Positions 41,230-49,542 of a stretch of 64,000 nt of DNA are shown piece by piece. How positions within the stretch are numbered: position 1 is the first letter of the stretch; each line of letters starts with the position of its first letter. Under the pieces are notes generated by a model. That model was not told the origin of the DNA and did no database searches. It saw only the letters and a list, made by a program, of their open reading frames with translations. The stretch is from positions 692,962 to 756,961 of the forward strand of contig NZ_ML123048.1 in the NCBI RefSeq assembly GCF_003846175.1, written 5' to 3'. This stretch comes from Streptomyces sp. ADI95-17. Lineage in GTDB: Bacteria > Actinomycetota > Actinomycetes > Streptomycetales > Streptomycetaceae. A program made the position numbers and the translations under genes.

Positions 41230-44200
41230 GTGCGCCGCTGGGAATATGTCGAGGGCACTGCGTCGAAGTTCTGGGAGACCGAGGCCGAGGGCGCCGTGGT
41301 GACGGTGCGCTACGGGCGGTGCGGGAGCGAGGGTCGTACGCAGGCCAAGGAGTACGCGTCGGCCGAGGCCGCCGCCGCCCAGGTCGTCAGGACGATCACG
41401 GAGAAGGAGAAGAAGGGGTACCGCGAGGTCGAGGCGTCCGCTTCGACGCCCGCCGCCCCGGACACCGCGGCAGTCACCGGCACGGCTCCGGCAGCGGCTG
41501 CGACCGCCCCTGACGCGGTCGTGGACGACAGCGCGACCGTTCTCCCCGACGAGGACACCTTCACCCTGCCCGACAGCTGGAAGCGGTTGCTGCACCCCCG
41601 GCGCGGCGGAGTGCGCCGCGGGCCGGCCAAGGCGAAGCGCGAGACGTTCGAGGCGATCGAGACCAAGCTCGCGGAGGAGGCCGCCTGGATCGCGGAGTTC
41701 GCGGACTCGCCGCGTTCGGACTCCGCGGCGGCCGAAGCACTGCGCGCACACCTCGGCGGAGCCCCCTCTCCGGCCGGTGCGGCCGCGCTGACCGCGATCA
41801 CCGACGCCTCTGGATGGGCGGACTTCTGGTCCGAGCGCTACGGCCTCCCGTTCGCCGCACGGGCCGCGACCGAAGTCTTCTCGGTCGACGCCGACTGGCA
41901 GCAGAGCGGCCTCACACGGAGCGCACCCCGGCTCAGGGCGCTCCCGGGCCCCCGCCACCAGTACTGGGCCTGGCACCACCGATCGCCGATCGACCGGGTC
42001 CGTGCGCTGCTCGCGGCAGCCGACGAAGCCACGTACCGGGCGGCGGTCGAGGCACTGGCCGAGTGCCGCACCGACACCCTGCGCAGGATCATCGTCGCCT
42101 ACCTGGTCCCGAGCGAGACCGGCTGGGTCGACGAGCTCTGCGCGGATCCGGCGGTGCACGCCGAGCAGGACCGCACGCTGCGTGCCATGGTGTTCAGCTC
42201 GCTGTACTCGGCCGACCAGATGGCGCTGTTGCCCTACCGCCCGGACTACACCCTCGGCGTCGCCACCATCGCCACCGTCGCCGAGGGCGTCGGCCCGGCC
42301 ATCGCCCCGGCACTGGCCGACACCCTCGACGGCACCCACTACTACTCGGACAGCGTGAAGCTCGCCGCCGGCGCCCTGGTGGAGCTGCCGACGGACGATG
42401 CCTTCCTCGGCCTGCTGGCGCATGCGGACTCCAAGCACGTCCGCCCCTCGCTCCTCGAAGCCATGCGCCGCTATCCGGTACGGGCGGTGCGGCTGCTCGC
42501 CGCCGAGGCGGGCGGCAGTCCGTCAGCGGCGTCCCGGTCCCTGCAACTGCTCCGGACCCATGTCGGTGCCCACCGCGAAGTGGTGTCACTGGCGCTCGGC
42601 GATCTCGGCCCCGAGGTCGTGGAGATCATCGAGCCGCTGCTCAACCCGGTGGATCTGGTCGCCGACGCACCGGTGGACGCCCTGCCTGCCGTGCTGACGG
42701 CTCCGCCGTGGTCCCGGCCCCGCACCACGGTCAGGGCCAAGCCCGTGACCGGGCTGACCGCGGTCTCCGAGCCCGTGCTGGAGTGGCTGCCCGAGGAGCG
42801 GGCGGCCTGGGCGGCCACCTCCTCCTGGTACACGCAGAATCGCAACAACGGCGACATGCACGAGTACATCGACGTGCTGCGCCAGGAGTCGCCCCCCGGT
42901 GATCTGCGCTCGGCGTGGGTGTTCGTGCACGGCGACGAGGACGTGGTCGCCCCGCTCCTCGCCACCTGGGATCCGGACGATCTGTGGGACGGCGAGGACA
43001 CGCTCAAGCCGATCGCCGCGCGATTCGGCCTGGCCGCGCTGCCGATGCTGTTGCGTGCCGTTCCCAGGCAGCCGAGCGCGCTCGCCCCGCTGTTTCTCCC
43101 GTTCGTCGACGTGGACGTCGCCCGGCACATGGCCGACTGGGCGGTCCGGCTGAAGTCCACCGCGTCGACCGCCCGTGCCTGGTTCGCCCGGCACGGCGTG
43201 GCGGCCGCCCCGCTCCTGGTCCCGGCCGCCGTGGGCAAGGCGGGCGCCGCGCGGAACGCCGCCGAGCAGGCACTGACATCGATCGCCACGACGCACGGCG
43301 ACGAGGTGGTCCGCGAGGCCGCCCGGGCGTACGGTCCGCAGGCCGCGGCGGCGGTGGACGAGCTGCTGGCCGCCGACCCGCTGGAGCGCGCGCTGCCCGT
43401 CAGGATGCCGGTGCTGCCGGGCTGGGCGGAGCCTTCGGTGCTGCCGCAGATCACGGTCCGGTCCGGCGGTGCGCTGCCGGTGGCGGCGGTGCGCAACGCC
43501 CTGATGATGCTGGCGCTGTCGAAGCCCGGTGAGGTGTACCCGGGAGTCGCCGCGCTGACCGGGGCGGCCGAGTCCGCTTCGCTCGCGGAGTTCGCCTGGG
43601 CCCTGTTCGAGCAGTGGCGGATGGCGAACATGCCCGCGAAGGAGTCGTGGGCGCTGCACGCGCTGGGGCTGATCGGCGACGACGAGACGGTCCGCCGGCT
43701 GACCCCGGTGATCCGGTCCTGGCCCGGTGAGTCGGCGCACCACCGGGCAGTCGAGGGTCTCGATGTGCTGGCCGCCATCGGCAGCGACGTGGCGCTGCTG
43801 CATCTGCACGGCATCTCGCAGCGGGTGAAGTTCAAGGGCCTCAAGGTACGGGCCGGGGAGAAGATCGCCGAGGTGGCCGCAGGACTGGGGCTGACCGGCG
43901 AGCAGCTCTCCGACCGCCTCGTGCCCGACCTCGGGCTGGACGCCGACGGTTCGACGGTCATCGACTACGGCCCCCGTTCGTTCACGGTCGGATTCGACGA
44001 GCAGTTGCGGCCGTACGTGCTGGACGGTGACGGCAAGCGCCGCAAGGACCTGCCGAAGCCGGGTGCCCGCGACGACGCGGAGCTCGCCCCGGCGGAGCGC
44101 AAGCGGTTCATGGCACTGAAGAAGGATGTCCGGACGATCGCCTCCGACCAGGTGCGGCGTCTGGAGGCCGCGATGGTGACCGGACGTTCCTGGACGGCCC

Positions 44201-44856
44201 AGGAGTTCCAGGAACTGTTCGTCGGCCATCCGCTGCTGTGGCACCTGGTGCGCCGGCTGGTGTGGCTGAGCGATCCGGAGGACGGGACGCGCAGCGCGTT
44301 CCGGGTTGCGGAGGACCGTACGTTCGCCGACGCGGAGGACGACGTCTTCGTCCTGGCCGATGACGCGACGGTGCGGCTCGCGCACCCGCTGCACCTCGGT
44401 GACGAACTGGCCGCCTGGTCGGAGCTGTTCGCCGACTACGAGATCCTGCAGCCGTTCCCGCAGCTCGGGCGTGGTGTGCTCGCGCTCTCCGAGAAGGAGA
44501 CCGACGAGTACCGGCTCACCCGGTTCGAGGGGCTCAAGGTTCCGATCGGGAAGGTTCTCGGGCTGCAGCGGCGCGGCTGGGAGCGCGGGGTGCCGCAGGA
44601 CGCCGGGGTGGAGCGCTGGATCTCCAAGCGGCTGAGCGACGACTGCTATCTCGTGATCGCGTTGGACCCGGGCATCGCGGTCGGCGTGGTCGACATGTTC
44701 CCCGACCAGACCCTGGAAACGGTCTGGCTCGACACCCGGCCCGACGATCACTGGAGGCGTGGCGAGTATCAGCACCGCTTCACCGGCCTGGACGCGGTGA
44801 CCGTGTCCGAGTTCCTGAACGACCTGGCCGAACTCACCGAGGACGTCGCGTCGTGA
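41230..44856 (+). CDS. WGR-DUF4132 protein (YehI-like)
   Basis: A 1208-aa protein. Residues 1 to about 75 are a WGR domain (RRWEYVEGTASKFWETEAEG, VRYGRCGSEGRTQAKEY), known from PARPs as a nucleic-acid-binding module. The middle is a long helical, HEAT-like region. The C-terminal third carries DUF4132 (MVTGRSWTAQEFQELFVGHPLLWHLVRRLVWL, AHPLHLGDELAAWSELFADYEILQPFPQLGR). No catalytic domain such as PARP is seen. The start is GTG with GGGAAGGGGGCGG upstream. It is the first gene of a five-gene operon and overlaps the AAA+ gene by 4 nt. Size and domains match E. coli YehI, a protein of unknown function. Confidence 0.9.
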   Translation: MRRWEYVEGTASKFWETEAEGAVVTVRYGRCGSEGRTQAKEYASAEAAAAQVVRTITEKEKKGYREVEASASTPAAPDTAAVTGTAPAAAATAPDAVVDDSATVLPDEDTFTLPDSWKRLLHPRRGGVRRGPAKAKRETFEAIETKLAEEAAWIAEFADSPRSDSAAAEALRAHLGGAPSPAGAAALTAITDASGWADFWSERYGLPFAARAATEVFSVDADWQQSGLTRSAPRLRALPGPRHQYWAWHHRSPIDRVRALLAAADEATYRAAVEALAECRTDTLRRIIVAYLVPSETGWVDELCADPAVHAEQDRTLRAMVFSSLYSADQMALLPYRPDYTLGVATIATVAEGVGPAIAPALADTLDGTHYYSDSVKLAAGALVELPTDDAFLGLLAHADSKHVRPSLLEAMRRYPVRAVRLLAAEAGGSPSAASRSLQLLRTHVGAHREVVSLALGDLGPEVVEIIEPLLNPVDLVADAPVDALPAVLTAPPWSRPRTTVRAKPVTGLTAVSEPVLEWLPEERAAWAATSSWYTQNRNNGDMHEYIDVLRQESPPGDLRSAWVFVHGDEDVVAPLLATWDPDDLWDGEDTLKPIAARFGLAALPMLLRAVPRQPSALAPLFLPFVDVDVARHMADWAVRLKSTASTARAWFARHGVAAAPLLVPAAVGKAGAARNAAEQALTSIATTHGDEVVREAARAYGPQAAAAVDELLAADPLERALPVRMPVLPGWAEPSVLPQITVRSGGALPVAAVRNALMMLALSKPGEVYPGVAALTGAAESASLAEFAWALFEQWRMANMPAKESWALHALGLIGDDETVRRLTPVIRSWPGESAHHRAVEGLDVLAAIGSDVALLHLHGISQRVKFKGLKVRAGEKIAEVAAGLGLTGEQLSDRLVPDLGLDADGSTVIDYGPRSFTVGFDEQLRPYVLDGDGKRRKDLPKPGARDDAELAPAERKRFMALKKDVRTIASDQVRRLEAAMVTGRSWTAQEFQELFVGHPLLWHLVRRLVWLSDPEDGTRSAFRVAEDRTFADAEDDVFVLADDATVRLAHPLHLGDELAAWSELFADYEILQPFPQLGRGVLALSEKETDEYRLTRFEGLKVPIGKVLGLQRRGWERGVPQDAGVERWISKRLSDDCYLVIALDPGIAVGVVDMFPDQTLETVWLDTRPDDHWRRGEYQHRFTGLDAVTVSEFLNDLAELTEDVAS

Positions 44857-45983
44857 CCGCGCACGAGGAGACCCGTGCCGCGGCGCCGGGCGGCGGGGCC
44901 GAGCCGGTGCAGCGGCCCCCGGCCGAGGTCCGGTACGCCGAGGAGCTGGCGGCACTGCGCGCCGACGACCGTGATCCGCGTCCGCCGGGCTGGGAGCTGA
45001 GCCTGCGTGCGGCACGCCGGTTCATCATCGGTGACGCGGACACCGGCATCGGCCGGAAGTTCGTCGGCAACCCCTCGCTGGTGGACCGGGCCCTGGTGAC
45101 GCTGGCGACGAGCCGTGGGCTGATGCTGGTCGGCGAGCCGGGCACCGCCAAGTCGCTGCTCTCCGAGCTGATCGCGGCCGCGGTCAGCGGCGACTCGACG
45201 CTGACAGTGCAGGGCGGCGCGGCCACCACCGAGGACCAGATCAAATACGGCTGGAACTACGCGTTGCTGGTCGCCGAGGGGCCGTCCACCCGGTCGCTCG
45301 TGCCGGCCCCGATGCTGCGCGGCATGGCGGAGGGCAGGCTCGTCCGGTTCGAGGAGATCACCCGCTGTCCGCTGGAGGTGCAGGACTCGCTGCTGTCGCT
45401 GCTCTCCGAGCGGGTGGTGGCCATCCCCGAGCTGACCGGGCCGGACGGCATGGTCTTCGCCCGGCAGGGCTTCAATGTGATCGCCACCGCCAACACCCGG
45501 GACCGGGGCGTCAACGAGATGAGCGCCGCGCTCAAGCGGCGGTTCAACTTCGAGACGGTCTTCCCGATCCCCGACCTGGACACCGAACTGGCCCTGGTCG
45601 AGGCCGAGGTGACGACCCTGCTGCGGCGCTCCGGTGTGGAGCCGCCGCCGGACCGGGATGTGCTGGAGGTCCTGGTCGGGACGTTCCGGGAGCTGCGTGC
45701 CGGGGCCGGTGAGAAGGGCGGTGCCGGTCCGGACCGCCCGTCGGCGGTGATGAGTACGGCGGAGGCCGTGTCCGTCGCCCACGCCGTGGGAGTGCGCGGC
45801 TGGTTCCTGCGCGGCGAGCCGGGCAGCGCCGCCGATGTGGTGGCGTGTCTGGCGGGTACCGCGGCGAAGGACAGCCCGGAGGACCTGGCCCGGCTGCGCC
45901 GCTATCTGGAGCAGCAGGTGCCGCGCCGCCGCGGACCGCAGTGGAAGGCCCTGCACGACGCACGCCATCTGCTGGCCGACTGA
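44853..45983 (+). CDS. MoxR-type AAA+ ATPase (YehL-like)
   Basis: A 376-aa AAA+ ATPase. Walker A GEPGTAKS at about residues 94-101, Walker B-like LVRFEEITRC near 163, sensor 1 VIATANTRDRG, arginine-finger region ALKRRFNFE. MoxR ATPases act as chaperones that remodel or load partners, usually with a von Willebrand factor A protein encoded nearby, as here. GTG start within GTGA overlapping the preceding stop; stop overlaps the next ATG (TGATG). Confidence 0.92.
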   Translation: MTAHEETRAAAPGGGAEPVQRPPAEVRYAEELAALRADDRDPRPPGWELSLRAARRFIIGDADTGIGRKFVGNPSLVDRALVTLATSRGLMLVGEPGTAKSLLSELIAAAVSGDSTLTVQGGAATTEDQIKYGWNYALLVAEGPSTRSLVPAPMLRGMAEGRLVRFEEITRCPLEVQDSLLSLLSERVVAIPELTGPDGMVFARQGFNVIATANTRDRGVNEMSAALKRRFNFETVFPIPDLDTELALVEAEVTTLLRRSGVEPPPDRDVLEVLVGTFRELRAGAGEKGGAGPDRPSAVMSTAEAVSVAHAVGVRGWFLRGEPGSAADVVACLAGTAAKDSPEDLARLRRYLEQQVPRRRGPQWKALHDARHLLAD

Positions 45984-48352
45984 TGTCCACGGTGTTCCTG
46001 GGGGTGCGTCACCACTCCCCCGCCTGTGCACGGCTCGTCGAACGGACCGTCGCGGAGCTCCGGCCCGCCCAGGTGCTGATCGAGGGTCCGGCTGAGATGA
46101 ACGGCCGGCTGGACGAGCTGCTGCTCGGGCACGAGCTGCCGGTCGCGGTGTTCAGCCACTACCGCGACGGACAGCGGGCCGCGACGTCCTGGGCCCCGCT
46201 GTGCGACTACTCGCCGGAGTGGGTCGCGCTGCGGGCGGGGAGGGCGGCCGGGGCACAGGTCCGCTTCATCGATCTGCCGGCCTGGCATCCGGCGTTCGCC
46301 GAGCGCACCAACCGCTACGCCGACGCTGAGGCGCGTTACGCGGAGGCGACGGAGCGGCTGTGCCGGCAGTTCGCGGTGGACTCCTCCGACGCCCTGTGGG
46401 ACCGCCTGTTCGAGGTCGAACCGGACAGCGGTCTCGCCGAGCGGCTCGACGCGTACTTCGCGCTGGTGCGCGGTGACGCGGAGGCCGACGCGGGCGACCG
46501 GGCGCGGGAGTCGTACATGGCCGCGTGGGTGCGGGCTGCCGTGGCGGCGGCCGGTGACCGGCCGGTCCTGGTGGTCACCGGTGGTTTCCATCAGCCGGCG
46601 CTCCGCGCGCTCACCGATTCCCGTGCGCGGGACGGGGCGGACGGCGACGGCTGGGAGCGGGGCGCGGACGGGTGGCCGGTGGTACCCGCCCCGCCGGACG
46701 GCGCCATGGCCGGGAGCTTCCTGGTGCCGTACTCCTTCCGGAAGCTGGACGCGTTCGCCGGGTACCAGTCGGGGATGCCGTCGCCGGGCTACTACCAGCA
46801 GGTGTGGGAGGCGGGCCCCGAGGCCGCGGCGGACGGCCTGCTGCGGGTGGTCGTCGAGCGGCTGCGGGCCCGGAAGTACCCGGTGTCCACCTCCGATCTG
46901 ATCGCCGCCCGCAGCCTGGCCGAGGGGCTGACGGCGCTGCGCGGCCATCCGAGTCCGGCCAGGATCGATGTGCTGGACGGCCTGGCGGGCGCTCTGATCA
47001 CGGACGATCTGGACCGGCCGCTGCCGTGGACCGGCCGGGGCACGCTGACGGCGGGGGCCCACCCCGCGGTCGTCGAGATGGTCGCGGCCTGCGGCGGCGA
47101 CCGCACGGGGCGGCTCCATCCGCAGACTCCGGCGCCGCCCCTGGTGCATGACGTGGCGGCGCAGCTCGCCGGGCTGGCGCTGGACGGCGGCCCGGAGGCG
47201 ACGTACCGCCTCGATCTCACGGACGCCACCGACCTGGAACGCAGCCGGGTGCTCCACCGGCTGCGGGTGCTGGGTGTCCCCGGCCAGGTGCGGACCGCCG
47301 GTCCCACCCACGGCGTCGACCCGGTGTTCACCGAGCGCTGGGAGGCGCAGTCCGTCCTGGGGCGCGAGGCCGCGCTGGTGGAGGCGGGGGCGTACGGGGC
47401 CACCCTGGCCGAGGCGGCCGCCGTCGCCCTCACCGAGCGCACCCGGAGCGGTACGGCGGAGGCCGATGGTCCGGCGGGGGCGCTGTTCGACGCGGTGCTG
47501 TGCGGAATGGGCGGGCTCTCGGAGCAGCTGCTCGAAGAACTCTCCTCCTGTGTACGCGAGTTGCAGGCCACCGGACCGCTCGGGGAGATACTCGCCACGG
47601 CTCTCGGGCTGTGGCGGCACGACCGGGTGTTCGGCATGGCGCGCGGTCCGCTGCTCGCCGCCGTGATCGACGGGGCGACGGAACAGCTGCTGTGGCTCCT
47701 GGAGGGTGCGCGCGGCTCGTCGGGGGTGGACTTCCCCCGGCTGCGGGCGGTGGTCGCGGTGCGCGACGCGGTGCTGCACGCACCGGAGTTGCTCTCCGTC
47801 ACCCGTGAGGTCGCGGCCGGGATCGCCCGGCGGATCGCCGAGGACCCGCAGGCCCCGATCGATGTGCGCGGTGCCGCGTTCGGGCTGGCCCGGTCCCTGG
47901 GCCGGGTCCCGGGAGCCCCCGGCACGTCCGGCGATCCGGCCCGGGTGGTGCGTACGGTGGCGAGGGCCGGTGCCGATGCGCTCGGCGACTGGCTGGCCGG
48001 GCTGTTCGCGCTCGCCCGCGACGAGGTGACGGGCGCGGCGGGCAACGACGACGGCCGCGGAACGGACGGCGCGGCCGAGTCGCTGATCGATGTGCTGGAC
48101 GGCCTGGTCAGCGCGTTGTCCGACGAGGAGTTCCTGTCGGGCCTGCCCGCGCTGCGGCAGGCCTTCACCTTCTTCCCGCCGCGCGAGCGGGACCGGATCG
48201 CCGCCCGTCTGCTGGAACGGCGAGGGGTGCGCGGCTCCTCGCGTTCCCTGCTCCGGACCACCGCGGACCCCCTGCTGATCGCCCGGGCCCGCGCCCTGGA
48301 GGAGTCCGTGTCCCGACTGCTGGCCCGCTACGAACTGGATGCCGCCCCATGA
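45983..48352 (+). CDS. DUF5682-family protein (YehM-like)
   Basis: A 789-aa protein. The N-terminal pattern STVFLGVRHHSPACARLVER ... VLIEGPAEM resembles the H-x-x-x ... E-G-P core of the TraB/Tiki/EreA-ChaN-like fold, and VVTGGFHQPAL occurs near residue 197. This suggests a hydrolase-like or ligand-binding domain, but that is inference. The remainder is helical and Ala/Leu-rich (LEELSSCVRELQATG, LVSALSDEEFLSGLPALRQAF, PRERDRIAARLLE). Coupled to the ATPase before and the VWA gene after it. Function unknown. Confidence 0.82.
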   Translation: MSTVFLGVRHHSPACARLVERTVAELRPAQVLIEGPAEMNGRLDELLLGHELPVAVFSHYRDGQRAATSWAPLCDYSPEWVALRAGRAAGAQVRFIDLPAWHPAFAERTNRYADAEARYAEATERLCRQFAVDSSDALWDRLFEVEPDSGLAERLDAYFALVRGDAEADAGDRARESYMAAWVRAAVAAAGDRPVLVVTGGFHQPALRALTDSRARDGADGDGWERGADGWPVVPAPPDGAMAGSFLVPYSFRKLDAFAGYQSGMPSPGYYQQVWEAGPEAAADGLLRVVVERLRARKYPVSTSDLIAARSLAEGLTALRGHPSPARIDVLDGLAGALITDDLDRPLPWTGRGTLTAGAHPAVVEMVAACGGDRTGRLHPQTPAPPLVHDVAAQLAGLALDGGPEATYRLDLTDATDLERSRVLHRLRVLGVPGQVRTAGPTHGVDPVFTERWEAQSVLGREAALVEAGAYGATLAEAAAVALTERTRSGTAEADGPAGALFDAVLCGMGGLSEQLLEELSSCVRELQATGPLGEILATALGLWRHDRVFGMARGPLLAAVIDGATEQLLWLLEGARGSSGVDFPRLRAVVAVRDAVLHAPELLSVTREVAAGIARRIAEDPQAPIDVRGAAFGLARSLGRVPGAPGTSGDPARVVRTVARAGADALGDWLAGLFALARDEVTGAAGNDDGRGTDGAAESLIDVLDGLVSALSDEEFLSGLPALRQAFTFFPPRERDRIAARLLERRGVRGSSRSLLRTTADPLLIARARALEESVSRLLARYELDAAP

Positions 48353-49542
48353 CCACGCCCGAACAGGCACCCCGCCGGGCACCCGGGCCCGAGAAGGGTT
48401 CCGGCACTGTTCCCGACGCGGGGCTGGAGCGCTGGCGGCTGGTCCTCGGCGCCGCCGCCGAACGGCACACCGGGCAGCCGGGTCCGGCCGACGCCGGCCG
48501 GGACGCCGCGCTCGACTGGCTCTACGGCCGTGACCCCGAGCTCACCCGGCGCGGGGTGCGCCGTTCCGGCTCGACTCCCCGGACGGGCGGCGACGGGCCG
48601 TCCGCGGTGACCGCGGTCGACTGGCTCGACGACATCCACCGGCTCTTCCCGAAGGAGACCGTCGAGCGCCTGGAACGGGACGCCGTCGAGAAGTACGGCA
48701 TCCAGGAGATCGTCACCGACCCCGCGGTGCTGGAGCGGGTCGAGCCCAGCCAGACGCTGCTGCGTGCCGTGCTGCGCACCAAGCATCTGATGAACCCGCA
48801 GGTGCTGCGGCTGGCCCGGCGCATCGTCGAGTCGGTGGTGAGACAGCTCATGGCCAGGCTCCAGCCGGAGATCCGCCGGGCGTTCCACGGCACCCGCTCC
48901 CGCAGGCCCAGCCGGGTGCCGCTGGCGAGGGACTTCGACTTCCGGCAGACCGTGAAGGCCAACCTCGCCCACTACCAGCCGGACGAACGGCGCCTGCTCA
49001 TCGAGCGCGCCCACTTCCACTCCCGCACCCGACGCCATGTGACGCAGTGGCAACTGATCCTGCTGGTCGACCAGTCGGGCTCGATGGCCGGATCGGTCAT
49101 CCACTCCGCGGTGACCGCCGCGTGTCTGTGGGGCCTGCCCGGCCTCAAGACACACCTGGTCGCCTTCGACACCCAGGTGGTGGACCTGACCTCGGACGTG
49201 ACCGATCCGGTGGAGCTGCTGATGCGGGTCCAGCTGGGCGGCGGCACCGACATCGCACGGGCCGTGGAGTACGGCGCGGGCCTGGTGGAGAACCCGCGCC
49301 GCACCGTCGTCGCGCTGATCACCGACTTCTACGAGGGCGGCGACCCGTACCGGCTGGTGCGGGCGGTGCGGGGGCTGGTGGAGCAGGGCTCGACCGTGCT
49401 GGGGCTGGCCGCGCTCGACGAGGACGCCGACCCGGACTACGACCGGGTGACGGCCGGGAAGCTCGCGGCGGCCGGGGCGCACATCGGGGCGATGACGCCC
49501 GGTCGGCTCGCCGAGTTCGTCGCCGAGAGGCTGGGCCGATGA
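48349..49542 (+). CDS. VWA-domain protein (YehP-like)
   Basis: A 397-aa protein with a helical N-terminal half (FPKETVERLERDAVEKYGIQEI, QVLRLARRIVESVVRQLM) and a C-terminal VWA domain with an intact metal-ion-dependent adhesion site: DQSGSM near 241-246, the T-containing loop GGGTDI and the Asp of ITDFYEGG. Cytoplasmic, no signal peptide. Expected partner of the MoxR ATPase. ATGA overlaps at both ends of the gene. Confidence 0.92.
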   Translation: MTTPEQAPRRAPGPEKGSGTVPDAGLERWRLVLGAAAERHTGQPGPADAGRDAALDWLYGRDPELTRRGVRRSGSTPRTGGDGPSAVTAVDWLDDIHRLFPKETVERLERDAVEKYGIQEIVTDPAVLERVEPSQTLLRAVLRTKHLMNPQVLRLARRIVESVVRQLMARLQPEIRRAFHGTRSRRPSRVPLARDFDFRQTVKANLAHYQPDERRLLIERAHFHSRTRRHVTQWQLILLVDQSGSMAGSVIHSAVTAACLWGLPGLKTHLVAFDTQVVDLTSDVTDPVELLMRVQLGGGTDIARAVEYGAGLVENPRRTVVALITDFYEGGDPYRLVRAVRGLVEQGSTVLGLAALDEDADPDYDRVTAGKLAAAGAHIGAMTPGRLAEFVAERLGR

